Part shown: piece by piece, positions 25,188 through 33,747 of the stretch
How positions within the stretch are numbered: position 1 is the first letter of the stretch
Layout of the letters: the number at the start of each line of letters is the position of its first letter
NCBI GenBank assembly: GCA_022563855.1
Contig: JADFMN010000001.1
Location: 310,001-374,000 of the forward strand
Source of the DNA: Armatimonadota bacterium
Lineage (GTDB): Bacteria > Armatimonadota > Fimbriimonadia > Fimbriimonadales > Fimbriimonadaceae
DNA length: 64,000 nucleotides
Direction: 5' to 3'
Translations under genes and position numbers: made by a program
Notes under the pieces: model-generated
Seen by the model: the letters and a program-made list of their open reading frames with translations, nothing else
Database searches by the model: none
What the model was told of the DNA's origin: nothing

Positions 25188-26066
25188 ATGCGCGGAAAAC
25201 AGTTGGCCCTTTGCGTCTTCCTATCTGTGGCTACCGGCAGCTCAGCTCTGGCCGGCGACCTATTCAAGCCCAGTGTCCAGGATCAGATCAAGCTGGGTCA
25301 GCGTGCGGCAGAGGGTCTGCGTGACGAGATGACGATCCTGGAAGACGACGACCCCCGCGTGCTGGAACTGAGGCGACTGGGCCGGACGCTCGTCATGAAC
25401 ATTCCGGAAGAGGAGCGCGAGGCCAAGCCGTTCCAGTATACGTTCGACGTTGTGGATAGCGAGGAGATCAACGCGTTCGCACTCCCGGGCGGGCCAGTCT
25501 TCTTCTTCACAGGCTTGCTGGAGAAAATTGAGACCGAAGACCAGCTAATCAGCATCTTGGCGCACGAGATGACGCACGTTCAGAAGGAGCACTGGGCCAG
25601 CGCCTACGCCGACCAGCAGAAGAGGCAGATTGGCCTCTTGCTTCTTCTTGTACTGCTCGATGCGAACGACACCTTGTTCAATGTCGCCGCGGTCAGCGAC
25701 GAACTGCTCTTCACCCTTCCCTTCTCCCGTCGGCACGAGAGCGAGGCCGACCGGATCGGGTACGACATGGTCGTCGAGGCGAGCTTCAACCCGCAAGGAA
25801 TGGTGGACGTGTTCAAGATGTTGAAGGAAGTCGCTGGGGGAGGAGGGGGCAAGTTCGACGAATACTTCAGCACTCACCCCACTCACGACCGTCGAATCCG
25901 CGACATTGAGGAGCGTATTGAGAAATCGGAAACCGAGTTCCCCGAGCAAATCAAGCGCGAAATCGGCCTACTTCGTCAGGCGGTTGCCTCTTCGGTTTTC
26001 TTGACCGTCAGAATGCTGGCCTCTGCCGCCAGCCGTCCGGCCACCGACCTGAATGCCGCTGCCTGA
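25188..26066 (+). CDS. M48 family metalloprotease
   Basis: 292 residues. A signal peptide (LALCVFLSVATGSSALAG, cut near 23) leads to a M48 catalytic domain: AFALPGGPVFFFTGLL, zinc motif HEMTH (126-130), and third ligand in RRHESEADRIG (about 185-195), with FSTHPTHDRRI near the C-terminus. The layout is like BepA/LoiP periplasmic proteases that handle outer-membrane protein quality, without the TPR tail. The last 91 bp overlap the convergent mrp gene; the overlapping tail is low-complexity and may be non-essential. Confidence 0.9.
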   Translation: MRGKQLALCVFLSVATGSSALAGDLFKPSVQDQIKLGQRAAEGLRDEMTILEDDDPRVLELRRLGRTLVMNIPEEEREAKPFQYTFDVVDSEEINAFALPGGPVFFFTGLLEKIETEDQLISILAHEMTHVQKEHWASAYADQQKRQIGLLLLLVLLDANDTLFNVAAVSDELLFTLPFSRRHESEADRIGYDMVVEASFNPQGMVDVFKMLKEVAGGGGGKFDEYFSTHPTHDRRIRDIEERIEKSETEFPEQIKREIGLLRQAVASSVFLTVRMLASAASRPATDLNAAA

Positions 26067-27043
26067 GGCGTGTCCGGGTGCTCCATGATCGCCGGGCGCC
26101 CATCGTCGGATGACTGGCTGATGGCCGGATCAAGCGGTATCGAGCCGAGATACGGGATGCCAAGCCTCTTGGCCAATTCATCGCCCCGCGTACCGTTGAA
26201 CAGCCTGAACTCCTCGTGGCAAGATGGGCACACGAACTGGCCCATGTTCTCAACGACCCCGAGCAACGGCGCCTCAAGCTTCTGAAACAGCTGTGCGGCC
26301 TTGCCAGCTATGTTCGCAGCTACGCTGTGCGGCGTGGTCACGATCACTACGCCCGTCAGCGGCACCAACTGGGCCAAGCTCATGGGCGCGTCGCCGGTGC
26401 CGGGCGGCAGATCGACCAGCAGATAGTCGAGTTCGCCCCAGATCACGTCATCCAAGAGCTGTTTGACGGTGGCCGCGACCATCGGGCCCCTCCACATCAC
26501 GGCCTGGCCCTCCTCCAACAGGAATCCCATCGACATCATCCGGATGCCGTATCGCTCGATCGGCACGATCTTGGAATCCTGGGCGAGCGGCTTCTCGCCT
26601 TCGGTGCCCATCATCATCGGGATGCTCGGACCGTAGACGTCTGCGTCCAGCAGACCAACCTTCGCGCCCTGTTCGGCGAGCGCCACGGCTAGGTTGACTG
26701 CAACCGTACTCTTTCCGACTCCGCCCTTGCCGCTCGCGATCGCAATGCACTGCTTGACCTCGGGGATTCGATCTGCCCTGTCCGGAGAGCTCGGCCACAC
26801 TCGCGCAGTCATCTCAACGGCAACGGAAGCAACGCCCTCGAGAGCGATCACAGCCTCGTGACACTGTTGCTGAAGCAATTCCTTGACCGGGCAGGCAGGG
26901 GTCGTCAACTCGACCTTGAACGAAACTGAATCGCCTTCGATCTCGACGTCCTTGACGAACCCGAGGGCGACGATGTCCCGGTGAAGATCCGGATCCTCCA
27001 CGGCTTTGAGCGCCTCTAAAACCTGATCTTGGCTAACTGGCAT
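25976..27043 (-). CDS. mrp: Mrp/ApbC family iron-sulfur carrier ATPase
   Basis: 355 residues. The N-terminal 80 residues are a MIP18/DUF59 domain (VEDPDLHRDIVALGFV). The P-loop is SGKGGVGKST (104-113), the deviant Walker A of the MinD/Mrp class; then GLLDADVYGPSIPMMMG, DYLLVDLPPGTGD and a CPSC motif (about 268) that can hold a bridging [4Fe-4S] cluster between subunits. The role is assembly and transfer of Fe-S clusters. The convergent 91-bp overlap with the M48 protease is the notable feature. Confidence 0.95.
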   Translation of the reverse strand: MPVSQDQVLEALKAVEDPDLHRDIVALGFVKDVEIEGDSVSFKVELTTPACPVKELLQQQCHEAVIALEGVASVAVEMTARVWPSSPDRADRIPEVKQCIAIASGKGGVGKSTVAVNLAVALAEQGAKVGLLDADVYGPSIPMMMGTEGEKPLAQDSKIVPIERYGIRMMSMGFLLEEGQAVMWRGPMVAATVKQLLDDVIWGELDYLLVDLPPGTGDAPMSLAQLVPLTGVVIVTTPHSVAANIAGKAAQLFQKLEAPLLGVVENMGQFVCPSCHEEFRLFNGTRGDELAKRLGIPYLGSIPLDPAISQSSDDGRPAIMEHPDTPQAAAFRSVAGRLAAEASILTVKKTEEATA

Positions 27044-27138
27044 CTTTTGTACAGATTACCTTGCGCGGCTAAAATGCGAAGGGCCGACTGCAGCCTCCTC
27101 GAACTGCCTTCGGCCCTGCCCGCCGTTTCGGTTGTCGC

Positions 27139-27798
27139 TCAACTAAGAGCTACCGTCAGATCCTTCTTCAAGATCGCCCTGGCTCGGAAAAGCCAGCTCT
27201 TGATGGTCCCTTCCGGAATATCAAGCGCGTCAGCGATCTCATTGACGTCCATATGGTCGTAGTGTCGCATCATGACGATTCTGCGGTACTTCTCTGGCAG
27301 TCGACCGATCGCGCTGCGAAGGCTCTCCGCCCGCAAGCGCCTTTCGACGCCTTCTGCAACTCCCATCCGCGAATCGTACAGCGCATGCTCGTGCTTGTCC
27401 AGCGTCTCGTGCCCCGGCTTGCGGTTGCGAATGATGTCGACCGCGCAGTTCGAGCAGATTCGCATCAACCACGGCAGGAACGGCCTGCCGGCATGAAACG
27501 ACCCGATCGCCTTGAACGCCTTCAGGAACGATTCCTGTACGGCGTCGTCGGCGTCTTCACCATCTCGTAGCATTCTGAGCGCGTGATACCGCAGCTGCGT
27601 CCGGTACGTATCCATCAGCAGCTCCATCGCAACGCTCTCGCCAGCCTGTGCTCGGCGGATCAAATGCTCTTCCCAGTTTGCGATTCTTTGATTTTTGAGG
27701 TTATTTCCTCGTCCCACACTTCCATTGTATAAAAAGTTTGGGCTTCCCAGCCCGAATGTGCCCGAAAGACCTGTCTGGGGAGCATAGAACGGGTCCAT
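27139..27798 (-). CDS. ECF-type RNA polymerase sigma factor
   Basis: 219 residues from the ATG at 27798; the longer frame to 27843 begins at TTG and is not favoured. Region 2: LIRRAQAGESVAMELLMDTY, ADDAVQESFLKAFKAIGSF, FLPWLMRICSNCAVDIIRNR; region 4: AIGRLPEKYRRIVMMRHY, then NEIADALDIPEGTIKSWLFR. A 45-residue N-terminal extension precedes region 2. No anti-sigma gene is adjacent on the same strand; the divergent neighbour at 27837 encodes a membrane-anchored protein. Confidence 0.93.
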   Translation of the reverse strand: MDPFYAPQTGLSGTFGLGSPNFLYNGSVGRGNNLKNQRIANWEEHLIRRAQAGESVAMELLMDTYRTQLRYHALRMLRDGEDADDAVQESFLKAFKAIGSFHAGRPFLPWLMRICSNCAVDIIRNRKPGHETLDKHEHALYDSRMGVAEGVERRLRAESLRSAIGRLPEKYRRIVMMRHYDHMDVNEIADALDIPEGTIKSWLFRARAILKKDLTVALS

Positions 27799-27836
27799 TG
27801 CCTTTTTGAGCTGTAGCCGAATGATAGGAGCAATAG

Positions 27837-28733
27837 ATGCCAATTATTCTGATCATGCTGGTCAAGAAAGCTGTCTACCAACTGTTGGCAGCCGGGCCAT
27901 TCCTATTGCTCGGCCTGATAGCAATCAGCGGGCGCACGAGCGCGAACGCGTACGAGTTCATCGAGTACGGTCCTGCGATGAATGACTCCATCCTGGCCTA
28001 CGTAGACCCGGTTCGAGTTTCTGTCGCCTACGAGAGCGAGGCGAAGCAGTCCCCCAATCGCCAGCAGTTGCTCGAAGCTATCGAGTTCTGGCTCACGGCG
28101 TACCGGAACGGCGAGTTGAAGGACATCCGCCCTGCCACGACGATACTCGACGGCCGGACATCGGCGTACACCAGTATCCTAGACGCGAGATCTACGCTCT
28201 TGAGGGACGGCTACGACCTGGCCAATGAGTGGGCGACGCTCGGTCAGTACGAGGATGCTGCGAATCTATACGGCGATCTGATCGAACTTGCGAACGTCGC
28301 AAAGTACGGCGACTTCTCCAGCCTGATCGCTTCGGCACCGTTTCAAATGAGAATCCTAGGGAGTATTGAGGCCATCTCGTCTGAACTCGACGAAGCTCAG
28401 CGAACTCGCCTCGCGTCCCAAATCGAGGAGCTGGAACAGCCAGGCCGCAATCCAACTCAGATCGTCAACCACATGGCGGTCGTCTATAGCCGCGACCTTC
28501 GTCGCAAGGGCGAGTCGACGAACTGGCTTGCGGCGGTCCGATCAAGCCACACCCTGGCAAGCAACGACGAAGAGGAGTTCAAGTTGGAGGAGTGGATCGA
28601 AATCACCTCTTCCGATCAAGACCTCCTACCGCTCGCAGCAAGAAGCCGCGTGGCGCTCAGCCAAGAGCGGAGATACCGAGAGCGACGAGATTCGGTCTTG
28701 AACCAACTGCTCGCGAACGAGCAGGCCGAGTAG
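27837..28733 (+). CDS. Hypothetical membrane-anchored helical protein
   Basis: 298 residues. One hydrophobic N-terminal helix (about 12-32) is followed by a soluble helical domain with TPR-like spacing: EAIEFWLTAYRNGELKDI, ANEWATLGQYEDAANLYGDL, DEAQRTRLASQIEELEQ. AGGAG precedes the ATG by 8 bases. Divergent from the sigma-factor gene with only 38 bp between start codons, so their promoters must overlap. No family recognised; a link to the sigma factor is only positional. Confidence 0.6.
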   Translation: MPIILIMLVKKAVYQLLAAGPFLLLGLIAISGRTSANAYEFIEYGPAMNDSILAYVDPVRVSVAYESEAKQSPNRQQLLEAIEFWLTAYRNGELKDIRPATTILDGRTSAYTSILDARSTLLRDGYDLANEWATLGQYEDAANLYGDLIELANVAKYGDFSSLIASAPFQMRILGSIEAISSELDEAQRTRLASQIEELEQPGRNPTQIVNHMAVVYSRDLRRKGESTNWLAAVRSSHTLASNDEEEFKLEEWIEITSSDQDLLPLAARSRVALSQERRYRERRDSVLNQLLANEQAE

Positions 28734-28736
28734 CGC

Positions 28737-29579
28737 TCAGTCGCTGATGCGGACTACGCCGTTCTGGTCCTGTGCAACGTGCATCCCCAAGCTATCGATT
28801 TCATCCTCAACCGCTTCGACCGGGTCGAGCGACTCGAACTCCCAATCGAGAATCGCTTCGGAGTCGCTTACCGACACGTAGACAGGTACGTTGTATCGAG
28901 CTGAAATCGCGGTTGCGAACTCGAGCAGCGAACCGCTGCCGGCATCGTCCTGGGCGAGGGCGATTCCCGGAATCAGCAGGTACACGGGCCGATCTAGGCT
29001 GGCGATGTCTACTCGCAGCATCGAGGGTTCATCGGCGTCGTTGTGCAAGGTTAGCTGAACCAACTGGCCGTCGAGGTCTTTCGCGAAAAGCTCTACGTTG
29101 TCAGAATCGCGGGACACGGTGATCGACGTTTCTGCACCGGTTCTGAACTCGAACATCACGTTGCCGTCGGACACCTCCAGGTTTGGCGCAATCTCCGTTT
29201 GGCCGCTAAGTCCAGCGGACTGGACGTTGCCGCCCGGGCTCGGGCCGAATGAGACGATCATCATGATGGCGATCGCCGCTGCCGCCGTGCCGTACGCCAG
29301 AGGCTTCCAAGCCCACCAAATCGTGGATGTGCGGTTGTCCGTACGACTCTCGGGAACGGACTGATCCAGCCGCTCCCGTATTCGTTGGTGGAGGTCTGCA
29401 GGCACCTCGACCGGCTTCGCCATCGAGTTGAGATCCCCTATTACGCGCACGAACTGCTCGTACTCAGAACGAATGTCCGGGTCGTTCTGCATTGCTCGCT
29501 CGAAGGCCTGTCGCAGACCTTCGTCCAGCGACCCCTCGTGGTAATGCGAGTATAAGTCTCGTGCCTTCCTCTGATTCAT
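28737..29579 (-). CDS. Putative anti-sigma factor
   Basis: 280 residues. The cytoplasmic N-terminus (MNQRKARDLYSHYHEGSLDE, then FERAMQNDPDIRSEYEQFVR) looks like an anti-sigma domain but lacks the zinc-binding His-Cys-Cys of ZAS domains. One transmembrane helix (about 90-110, YGTAAAAIAIMMIVSFG) leads to an extracytoplasmic beta-rich sensor of about 170 residues. It begins 19 bp after the ECF gene on the same strand, which supports a sigma/anti-sigma pair. Confidence 0.72.
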   Translation of the reverse strand: MNQRKARDLYSHYHEGSLDEGLRQAFERAMQNDPDIRSEYEQFVRVIGDLNSMAKPVEVPADLHQRIRERLDQSVPESRTDNRTSTIWWAWKPLAYGTAAAAIAIMMIVSFGPSPGGNVQSAGLSGQTEIAPNLEVSDGNVMFEFRTGAETSITVSRDSDNVELFAKDLDGQLVQLTLHNDADEPSMLRVDIASLDRPVYLLIPGIALAQDDAGSGSLLEFATAISARYNVPVYVSVSDSEAILDWEFESLDPVEAVEDEIDSLGMHVAQDQNGVVRISD

Positions 29580-29598
29580 CTTACATTTGGGTTTGACT

Positions 29599-30192
29599 TC
29601 AACTCAGGTTAAAAAGTTCCACGTCCTGCGCCAAACGGTCCCGGAGAGCGAGCCGAGCCCGGTTCAATCGACTCTTGACCGTACCTATGGGCAGGTCGAG
29701 CGCATCTGAGATATCTTCGTAGCTCAGCGCCTCCACGTGGTACATAACGAGCATCACCTGCTGATACTCGGGCATATGTCCCAGTGCCGCCTGAACTGCC
29801 TGCTCCCTCTCGTTCTGCTCGGCTATCTCGTCGGCTCTTGGGGACTGGTCCTCTACCTGCATCTGGACCTCACCCCCGTCTAGGCGAAGCGAGGCCTCTA
29901 AGCTTTGGTGCTGGCGATTCCGCTCCTTCTTGCGATGATCCAGGTAGCAGTTCGTCAGGATCCTGTACAGCCACGTGCTGAAGCTGCTCTGCCCTTTGAA
30001 GTTCTTGAGGGCGTTGAACACCCTGACGAAAGCCTCTGCGACGATGTCGGACGCCTCCTCTGGATTCGAGGTCAGCCGATGTGCGTACTGGTACGCCCGC
30101 TGCTCGTACTTGCGAATCAGCGCGTCGAAAGCCTGTCGGTCGCCCTCTTGGCTGTGCTCGATCAGGAGGCTATCGTCAGCGTGCGTAGTCAT
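29599..30192 (-). CDS. ECF-type RNA polymerase sigma factor (RpoE/SigW-like)
   Basis: 197 residues. Region 2: LIEHSQEGDRQAFDALIRKY, ASDIVAEAFVRVFNALKNF, FSTWLYRILTNCYLDHRKKE; region 4: ALGHMPEYQQVMLVMYHVE, then YEDISDALDLPIGTVKSRLN. The acidic linker (QMQVEDQSPRADEIAEQN) is long. It overlaps the upstream DUF4446 gene by ATGA and is followed by the putative anti-sigma gene, giving a DUF4446-sigma-anti-sigma operon. Confidence 0.95.
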   Translation of the reverse strand: MTTHADDSLLIEHSQEGDRQAFDALIRKYEQRAYQYAHRLTSNPEEASDIVAEAFVRVFNALKNFKGQSSFSTWLYRILTNCYLDHRKKERNRQHQSLEASLRLDGGEVQMQVEDQSPRADEIAEQNEREQAVQAALGHMPEYQQVMLVMYHVEALSYEDISDALDLPIGTVKSRLNRARLALRDRLAQDVELFNLS

Positions 30193-30704
30193 TGCCTTCG
30201 TTTTGCGACTTGTGCTGCTGCCTGCTCAATCGCAGCGCTTTCCTCCTGGCTCAGCTCGCGGTCAGCCTCGCCTCGAATCAGCTGCTTGGCGTACACACGA
30301 CAGTCGGCGCGACCGACTTGGCTTGTAATCACGGCGCCGTCGCCACGCTCGTCGTACATGGCAAACGCGAAGCTCTGCTCGCCGCCGACGTCGTCAAAAG
30401 CATCGTATCGCACGACGGCGAGGTACCGCTTCGCGGATTCCATCTGATCCTCCAATCTCGCGATTCTCTCTTGCGCGCCGGCTAGCTCTACGCTGATCCT
30501 CTCACTGTTCGTCAGATTCGCCTCCAGTGCGTCTTCGATATTCTCGACCTTGACGCCGGCCAAGAGATGTGCCCAGCGCTGTCGAATCTTCCGGAGGGCG
30601 ATATACGTCATGATTGCTAATGCAAGCGCGATCAAGGCTATCAGGCCTACCGCGAGAACTGCCCAGACCGGGGCGTTGTTAAGCTTCTCAAAGAGTGACT
30701 GCAT
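30189..30704 (-). CDS. DUF4446 family membrane protein
   Basis: 171 residues. N-terminal helix VWAVLAVGLIALIALALAIM (13-32), an amphipathic/coiled-coil middle, then the family signature AVVRYDAFDDVGGEQSFAFA (about 95-114) and GRADCRVYAKQLIRGEADRE. DUF4446 is best known from Firmicutes, where its function is unsettled. Here it is translationally coupled (ATGA, 30189-30192) to an ECF sigma factor, suggesting a link to envelope signalling. Confidence 0.85.
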   Translation of the reverse strand: MQSLFEKLNNAPVWAVLAVGLIALIALALAIMTYIALRKIRQRWAHLLAGVKVENIEDALEANLTNSERISVELAGAQERIARLEDQMESAKRYLAVVRYDAFDDVGGEQSFAFAMYDERGDGAVITSQVGRADCRVYAKQLIRGEADRELSQEESAAIEQAAAQVAKRRQ

Positions 30705-30768
30705 GTGGACTGGTTTTTTCCTGTTCTGTGAAGTATAACCACCACGGGCAGATCGCCGACAATGTTAC

Positions 30769-31338
30769 ATGGGGATCGACGAAAGAATGAGTGTTACGCC
30801 TGAGCCGCTGGAGAGCGGCGAACCTACCCCTGCCGAGCGGCTTGCCTCCTCGGAGGCCGCTGGCGTTGTCGCGCGCCGACGAACGCTCATTTTGACGGGT
30901 TTCTCAGGTTTTCTCCTCTTCACCCTGGGGTTCGTCGTCTTTTTCTTCATGAATTTCAAGACCATCGAGGTGCGGGGCGACTCGATGTACCCGAATCTGT
31001 ATCCGGGACAGCGCCTGCTGATGACGAAGGCGTACTGGCTGGTCGGCGACCTAGAGGTGGACGATATCGTCGTCCTGTTCAACGAGGCCGAGGACGAGGT
31101 CATCATCAAACGCGTCTACCGGCTGGGCCACGGCGAGGTCGACCTTGCGAACGTACCAAAGAACTACGATCTCCGCAATGGCGCTTACATTGTTCGCGAC
31201 GGCTACATTTACGTGCTCGGAGACAACTGGGAGGTGTCGTTGGACAGCAGGACATACGGGGAGTTTCCTGTCGAGGCCATTATGGGCAAGGTTGTAGTCA
31301 TGAACGGCGGCTTCGTCGGGTCAAAGGGGCAGGAGTAG
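30769..31338 (+). CDS. lepB: Signal peptidase I
   Basis: 189 residues. One transmembrane helix (about 40-61) precedes the catalytic domain: IEVRGDSMYPNLYPGQ with nucleophile Ser72, IIKRVYRLGH with general base Lys114, and the C-terminal box YVLGDNWEVSLDSRTYGEFP. It cleaves leader peptides from Sec and Tat substrates at the membrane surface. A start at the ATG 30787 would also keep every domain. The NUDIX gene follows 12 bp downstream and is probably co-transcribed. Confidence 0.94.
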   Translation: MGIDERMSVTPEPLESGEPTPAERLASSEAAGVVARRRTLILTGFSGFLLFTLGFVVFFFMNFKTIEVRGDSMYPNLYPGQRLLMTKAYWLVGDLEVDDIVVLFNEAEDEVIIKRVYRLGHGEVDLANVPKNYDLRNGAYIVRDGYIYVLGDNWEVSLDSRTYGEFPVEAIMGKVVVMNGGFVGSKGQE

Positions 31339-31350
31339 CGAGCGCGAGGA

Positions 31351-31848
31351 ATGAAGAAATACCCCTGCGGCAAGTACGGTAGGCAAACGTTGGAGTTCTG
31401 CGCCGCGCCGTTTCGCGCCCCGTTGCGAGCGTTTGCAGCGCTCGTGTTTCCTTGGTGCGGAGACAAGGTACTCATCTGTCACATCGAAGACAGGGGGTGG
31501 TGCGTACCGAGCGGTCGAGTCGAGCCCGGAGAATCCTCGCTTGAAGCCGCAAAGCGCGAAGCGATGGAGGAGTCCGGCGCGAGCCTCAAGGAGATTCACT
31601 ACATGGGCTGCTACCGGGTCACGCAGCGCTCCGAGGTGCGATGGATCGACCTCTACACCGCGAACGTAGTCAGCCTGTGCGAACTCGATCCGCAGTTCGA
31701 GAGCACCGACAGGAAGTACGTGAAGGTGGAGGAGCTTCCTGAGATCTACCACCTGTGGAACCCCCTGATGGAGTGCGTCTTCAAGCACAGCAAAGAGGTT
31801 CTCGTGCGCCACGAGGCGATGAAAGAGTGCCTCGACAGTAGCAAGTGA
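31351..31848 (+). CDS. NUDIX hydrolase
   Basis: 165 residues. The Nudix box is complete: GRVEPGESSLEAAKREAMEE followed by SGA (about 52-74), with the REXXEE metal ligands. The N-terminal region CGKYGRQTLEFCAAPFRAP is unusual. Substrates of the family are nucleoside diphosphates linked to another moiety; specificity cannot be read here. The C-terminal helical segment (YHLWNPLMECVFKHSKEV) is family-typical. Convergent with purF, with only 4 bp between their ends. Confidence 0.9.
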   Translation: MKKYPCGKYGRQTLEFCAAPFRAPLRAFAALVFPWCGDKVLICHIEDRGWCVPSGRVEPGESSLEAAKREAMEESGASLKEIHYMGCYRVTQRSEVRWIDLYTANVVSLCELDPQFESTDRKYVKVEELPEIYHLWNPLMECVFKHSKEVLVRHEAMKECLDSSK

Positions 31849-31852
31849 CTGG

Positions 31853-33328
31853 TTACTCGGTCTCGGGCAATTTGAGCTGGCCGGCCGTCACCACGCCGAT
31901 CTCGCCAACGTCGGCGGCCTTTTCGAACGCGAGCTTGCTGAGGTTCTGCGGCACTGGGATACTGTAGTCGCCGTTGAAGCAAGCTAGGCAGAACTCGCCG
32001 TTTCCGCGTCCGACGGCCTCCGTCACGCTGTCGATCGGGAGATAGCCGAGAGAAGTCGCACCGATATGCTCGCAAATCTCGTCGACGCTCCACTTCGCAG
32101 CCGCCAGCTCGCCCTTGCTGGCCATATCGATTCCATAGAAGCACGGGAAGCGGATCGGTGGCGCAGTGATCCGCACATGCACCTCCTTCGCGCCACACTC
32201 GAACAGGAACTTGACGATCTGCTTTGTGGTCGTAGCCCGTACAATCGAATCGTCCACGAGGACGATTCGCTGCCCTTTAATTTTGTCTACGAGCGGGCTC
32301 AGCTTCATGCGAACACCCATCTCGCGCATGCGCTGGTCCGGTTGGATGAACGTGCGATGGATGTAGCGGCTCTTCATCATGCCCTCTTGGAACGGAAGGC
32401 CGCTGACGCGGCTGTAGCCGATAGCCGCAGGTATGCCGCTGTCCGGCACCGGGACGACGATGTCTGCGTCTGCCGGGTGCTCCCGAGCCAGCGCTTCGCC
32501 CATCCGTTCGCGCACAGCATAGATCGACTTGCCGTAAATATTGCTGTCTGGCCGCGCGAAGTAGATGAACTCGAAGAGACACATGGCCGGTCGCTCGGTC
32601 GGCACGACCTGAGAGAAGCGCATTCCCTCTTCGTCGATTATCACTAGTTCGCCTGGCTCGATCTCCTTCTCGGCCGTCGCGTTGATCGGAGGGAACGCGC
32701 AGGACTCGCTCGCTAGAATGTGCCCGCCGCCCTTCAGCCTCCCGGCGACCAAGGGCCGAATTCCATAAGGGTCGCGGAACCCCATAATGAGCCTGGGCGT
32801 GAGAACGACGACGCTGTACGCGCCTTGAATCTCCCCCATGGTGCGCCGGACTGCCTCTTCCGGCCCGTACTCCAGGTTCTTGACCAGCAACAGTGCAATG
32901 AGTTCGCTGTCAGCGGTTGTCTCAAGCTTTTCACCGCTCGCCTCTAGCTGGTTTCTGACTTCCTCTGCGTTGATGAGGTTGCCGTTGTGAGCCACCGCGA
33001 TTTCGCCGACCGAGCTGGTGCAATAGATCGGCTGAGCGTTGCGGAGCACGCTTGAACCCATCGTGCTGTAGCGGGTGTGGCCGATCGCAAAGTCGCCTGG
33101 GAGCGACCCAAGAATCTCCTCGTTGAACACTTGGCTGACGAGCCCCATGCTCTTGTGCATCCTCACCTTTTCGCCGTCCGAGGCAGCGATGCCCGCAGAC
33201 TCCTGTCCGCGATGCTGTAGAGCAAAGAGGGAGAAGAACACAAGGCGGGCGGAATCACCACCTGGAGCGTAGAGCCCGACGACGCCGCACTCTTCTTTGA
33301 TGCGGTCATCGTGCCATGCGTCGGACAT
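31853..33328 (-). CDS. purF: Amidophosphoribosyltransferase (glutamine PRPP amidotransferase)
   Basis: 491 residues. The N-terminal nucleophile cysteine follows a 13-residue propeptide (KEECGVVGLYAPGG, C14). The class II glutaminase domain has FAIGHTRYSTMG; the phosphoribosyltransferase domain has the PRPP loop IVLVDDSIVRATTTKQI (about 369-385). Later cysteines in FPCFYGIDM and CLACFNGDYS fit the [4Fe-4S] site of the Bacillus-type enzyme. First committed step of purine synthesis. GGAGGAG lies 16 bases before the start, longer than usual spacing. Confidence 0.97.
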   Translation of the reverse strand: MSDAWHDDRIKEECGVVGLYAPGGDSARLVFFSLFALQHRGQESAGIAASDGEKVRMHKSMGLVSQVFNEEILGSLPGDFAIGHTRYSTMGSSVLRNAQPIYCTSSVGEIAVAHNGNLINAEEVRNQLEASGEKLETTADSELIALLLVKNLEYGPEEAVRRTMGEIQGAYSVVVLTPRLIMGFRDPYGIRPLVAGRLKGGGHILASESCAFPPINATAEKEIEPGELVIIDEEGMRFSQVVPTERPAMCLFEFIYFARPDSNIYGKSIYAVRERMGEALAREHPADADIVVPVPDSGIPAAIGYSRVSGLPFQEGMMKSRYIHRTFIQPDQRMREMGVRMKLSPLVDKIKGQRIVLVDDSIVRATTTKQIVKFLFECGAKEVHVRITAPPIRFPCFYGIDMASKGELAAAKWSVDEICEHIGATSLGYLPIDSVTEAVGRGNGEFCLACFNGDYSIPVPQNLSKLAFEKAADVGEIGVVTAGQLKLPETE

Positions 33329-33396
33329 GTCGGCAGTATATCTACTCCTCCTTTGAACGACAGGAGCTAAACTGCCTACAAAGGTACACTTGCCGC

Positions 33397-33747
33397 ATGA
33401 CGTGGGTGAAGTGGGTGATGCTTTTTTACGGAGTCGGCCTGATTGCGATGGGCTTGGACGGCTACTTCGGACCGAGCGCGAGCCTCCCTTCCTTGATCGC
33501 TGGCGGCGGCTCTGGGCTGATCGTGCTCGTCGGGCTTTTTCTCTCCCTCAAAATGGCCACCCCTCGTGTTGGGTACATCATGACGCTCGTCATCTGCGTC
33601 ATGATTGCCGGTCGCTTTGGGAAGGACGCATTCGGTGGCGAGATGTATCCAGCCATGACCGCGTTCGTCGCCTCGATTGTGACGTTCCTCTGCCTGCTGT
33701 CCGGGCACTTGTTAGCGATGAAGGCCAAGAAGAGCGGCGCTGGCTAG
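33397..33747 (+). CDS. TMEM14-like small membrane protein
   Basis: 116 residues from the ATG at 33397 (an upstream in-frame extension lacks conserved features). Four hydrophobic helices; the first loop holds GYFGPSASLPSLIAGGGSG, similar to the TMEM14 signature GY.K.GS..SL.AG. The family occurs in mitochondria, chlamydiae, cyanobacteria and some other bacteria; the mitochondrial member is implicated in porphyrin transport. The role here is unknown. The last 4 bases overlap the convergent YgfZ gene. Confidence 0.72.
   Translation: MTWVKWVMLFYGVGLIAMGLDGYFGPSASLPSLIAGGGSGLIVLVGLFLSLKMATPRVGYIMTLVICVMIAGRFGKDAFGGEMYPAMTAFVASIVTFLCLLSGHLLAMKAKKSGAG

Noticed and set aside
27068-27115. Rho-independent terminator after the first ECF gene
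   Set aside because: AGGGCCGA/TCGGCCCT can pair, but the loop is over 20 bases and no T-run follows, so I do not call it.
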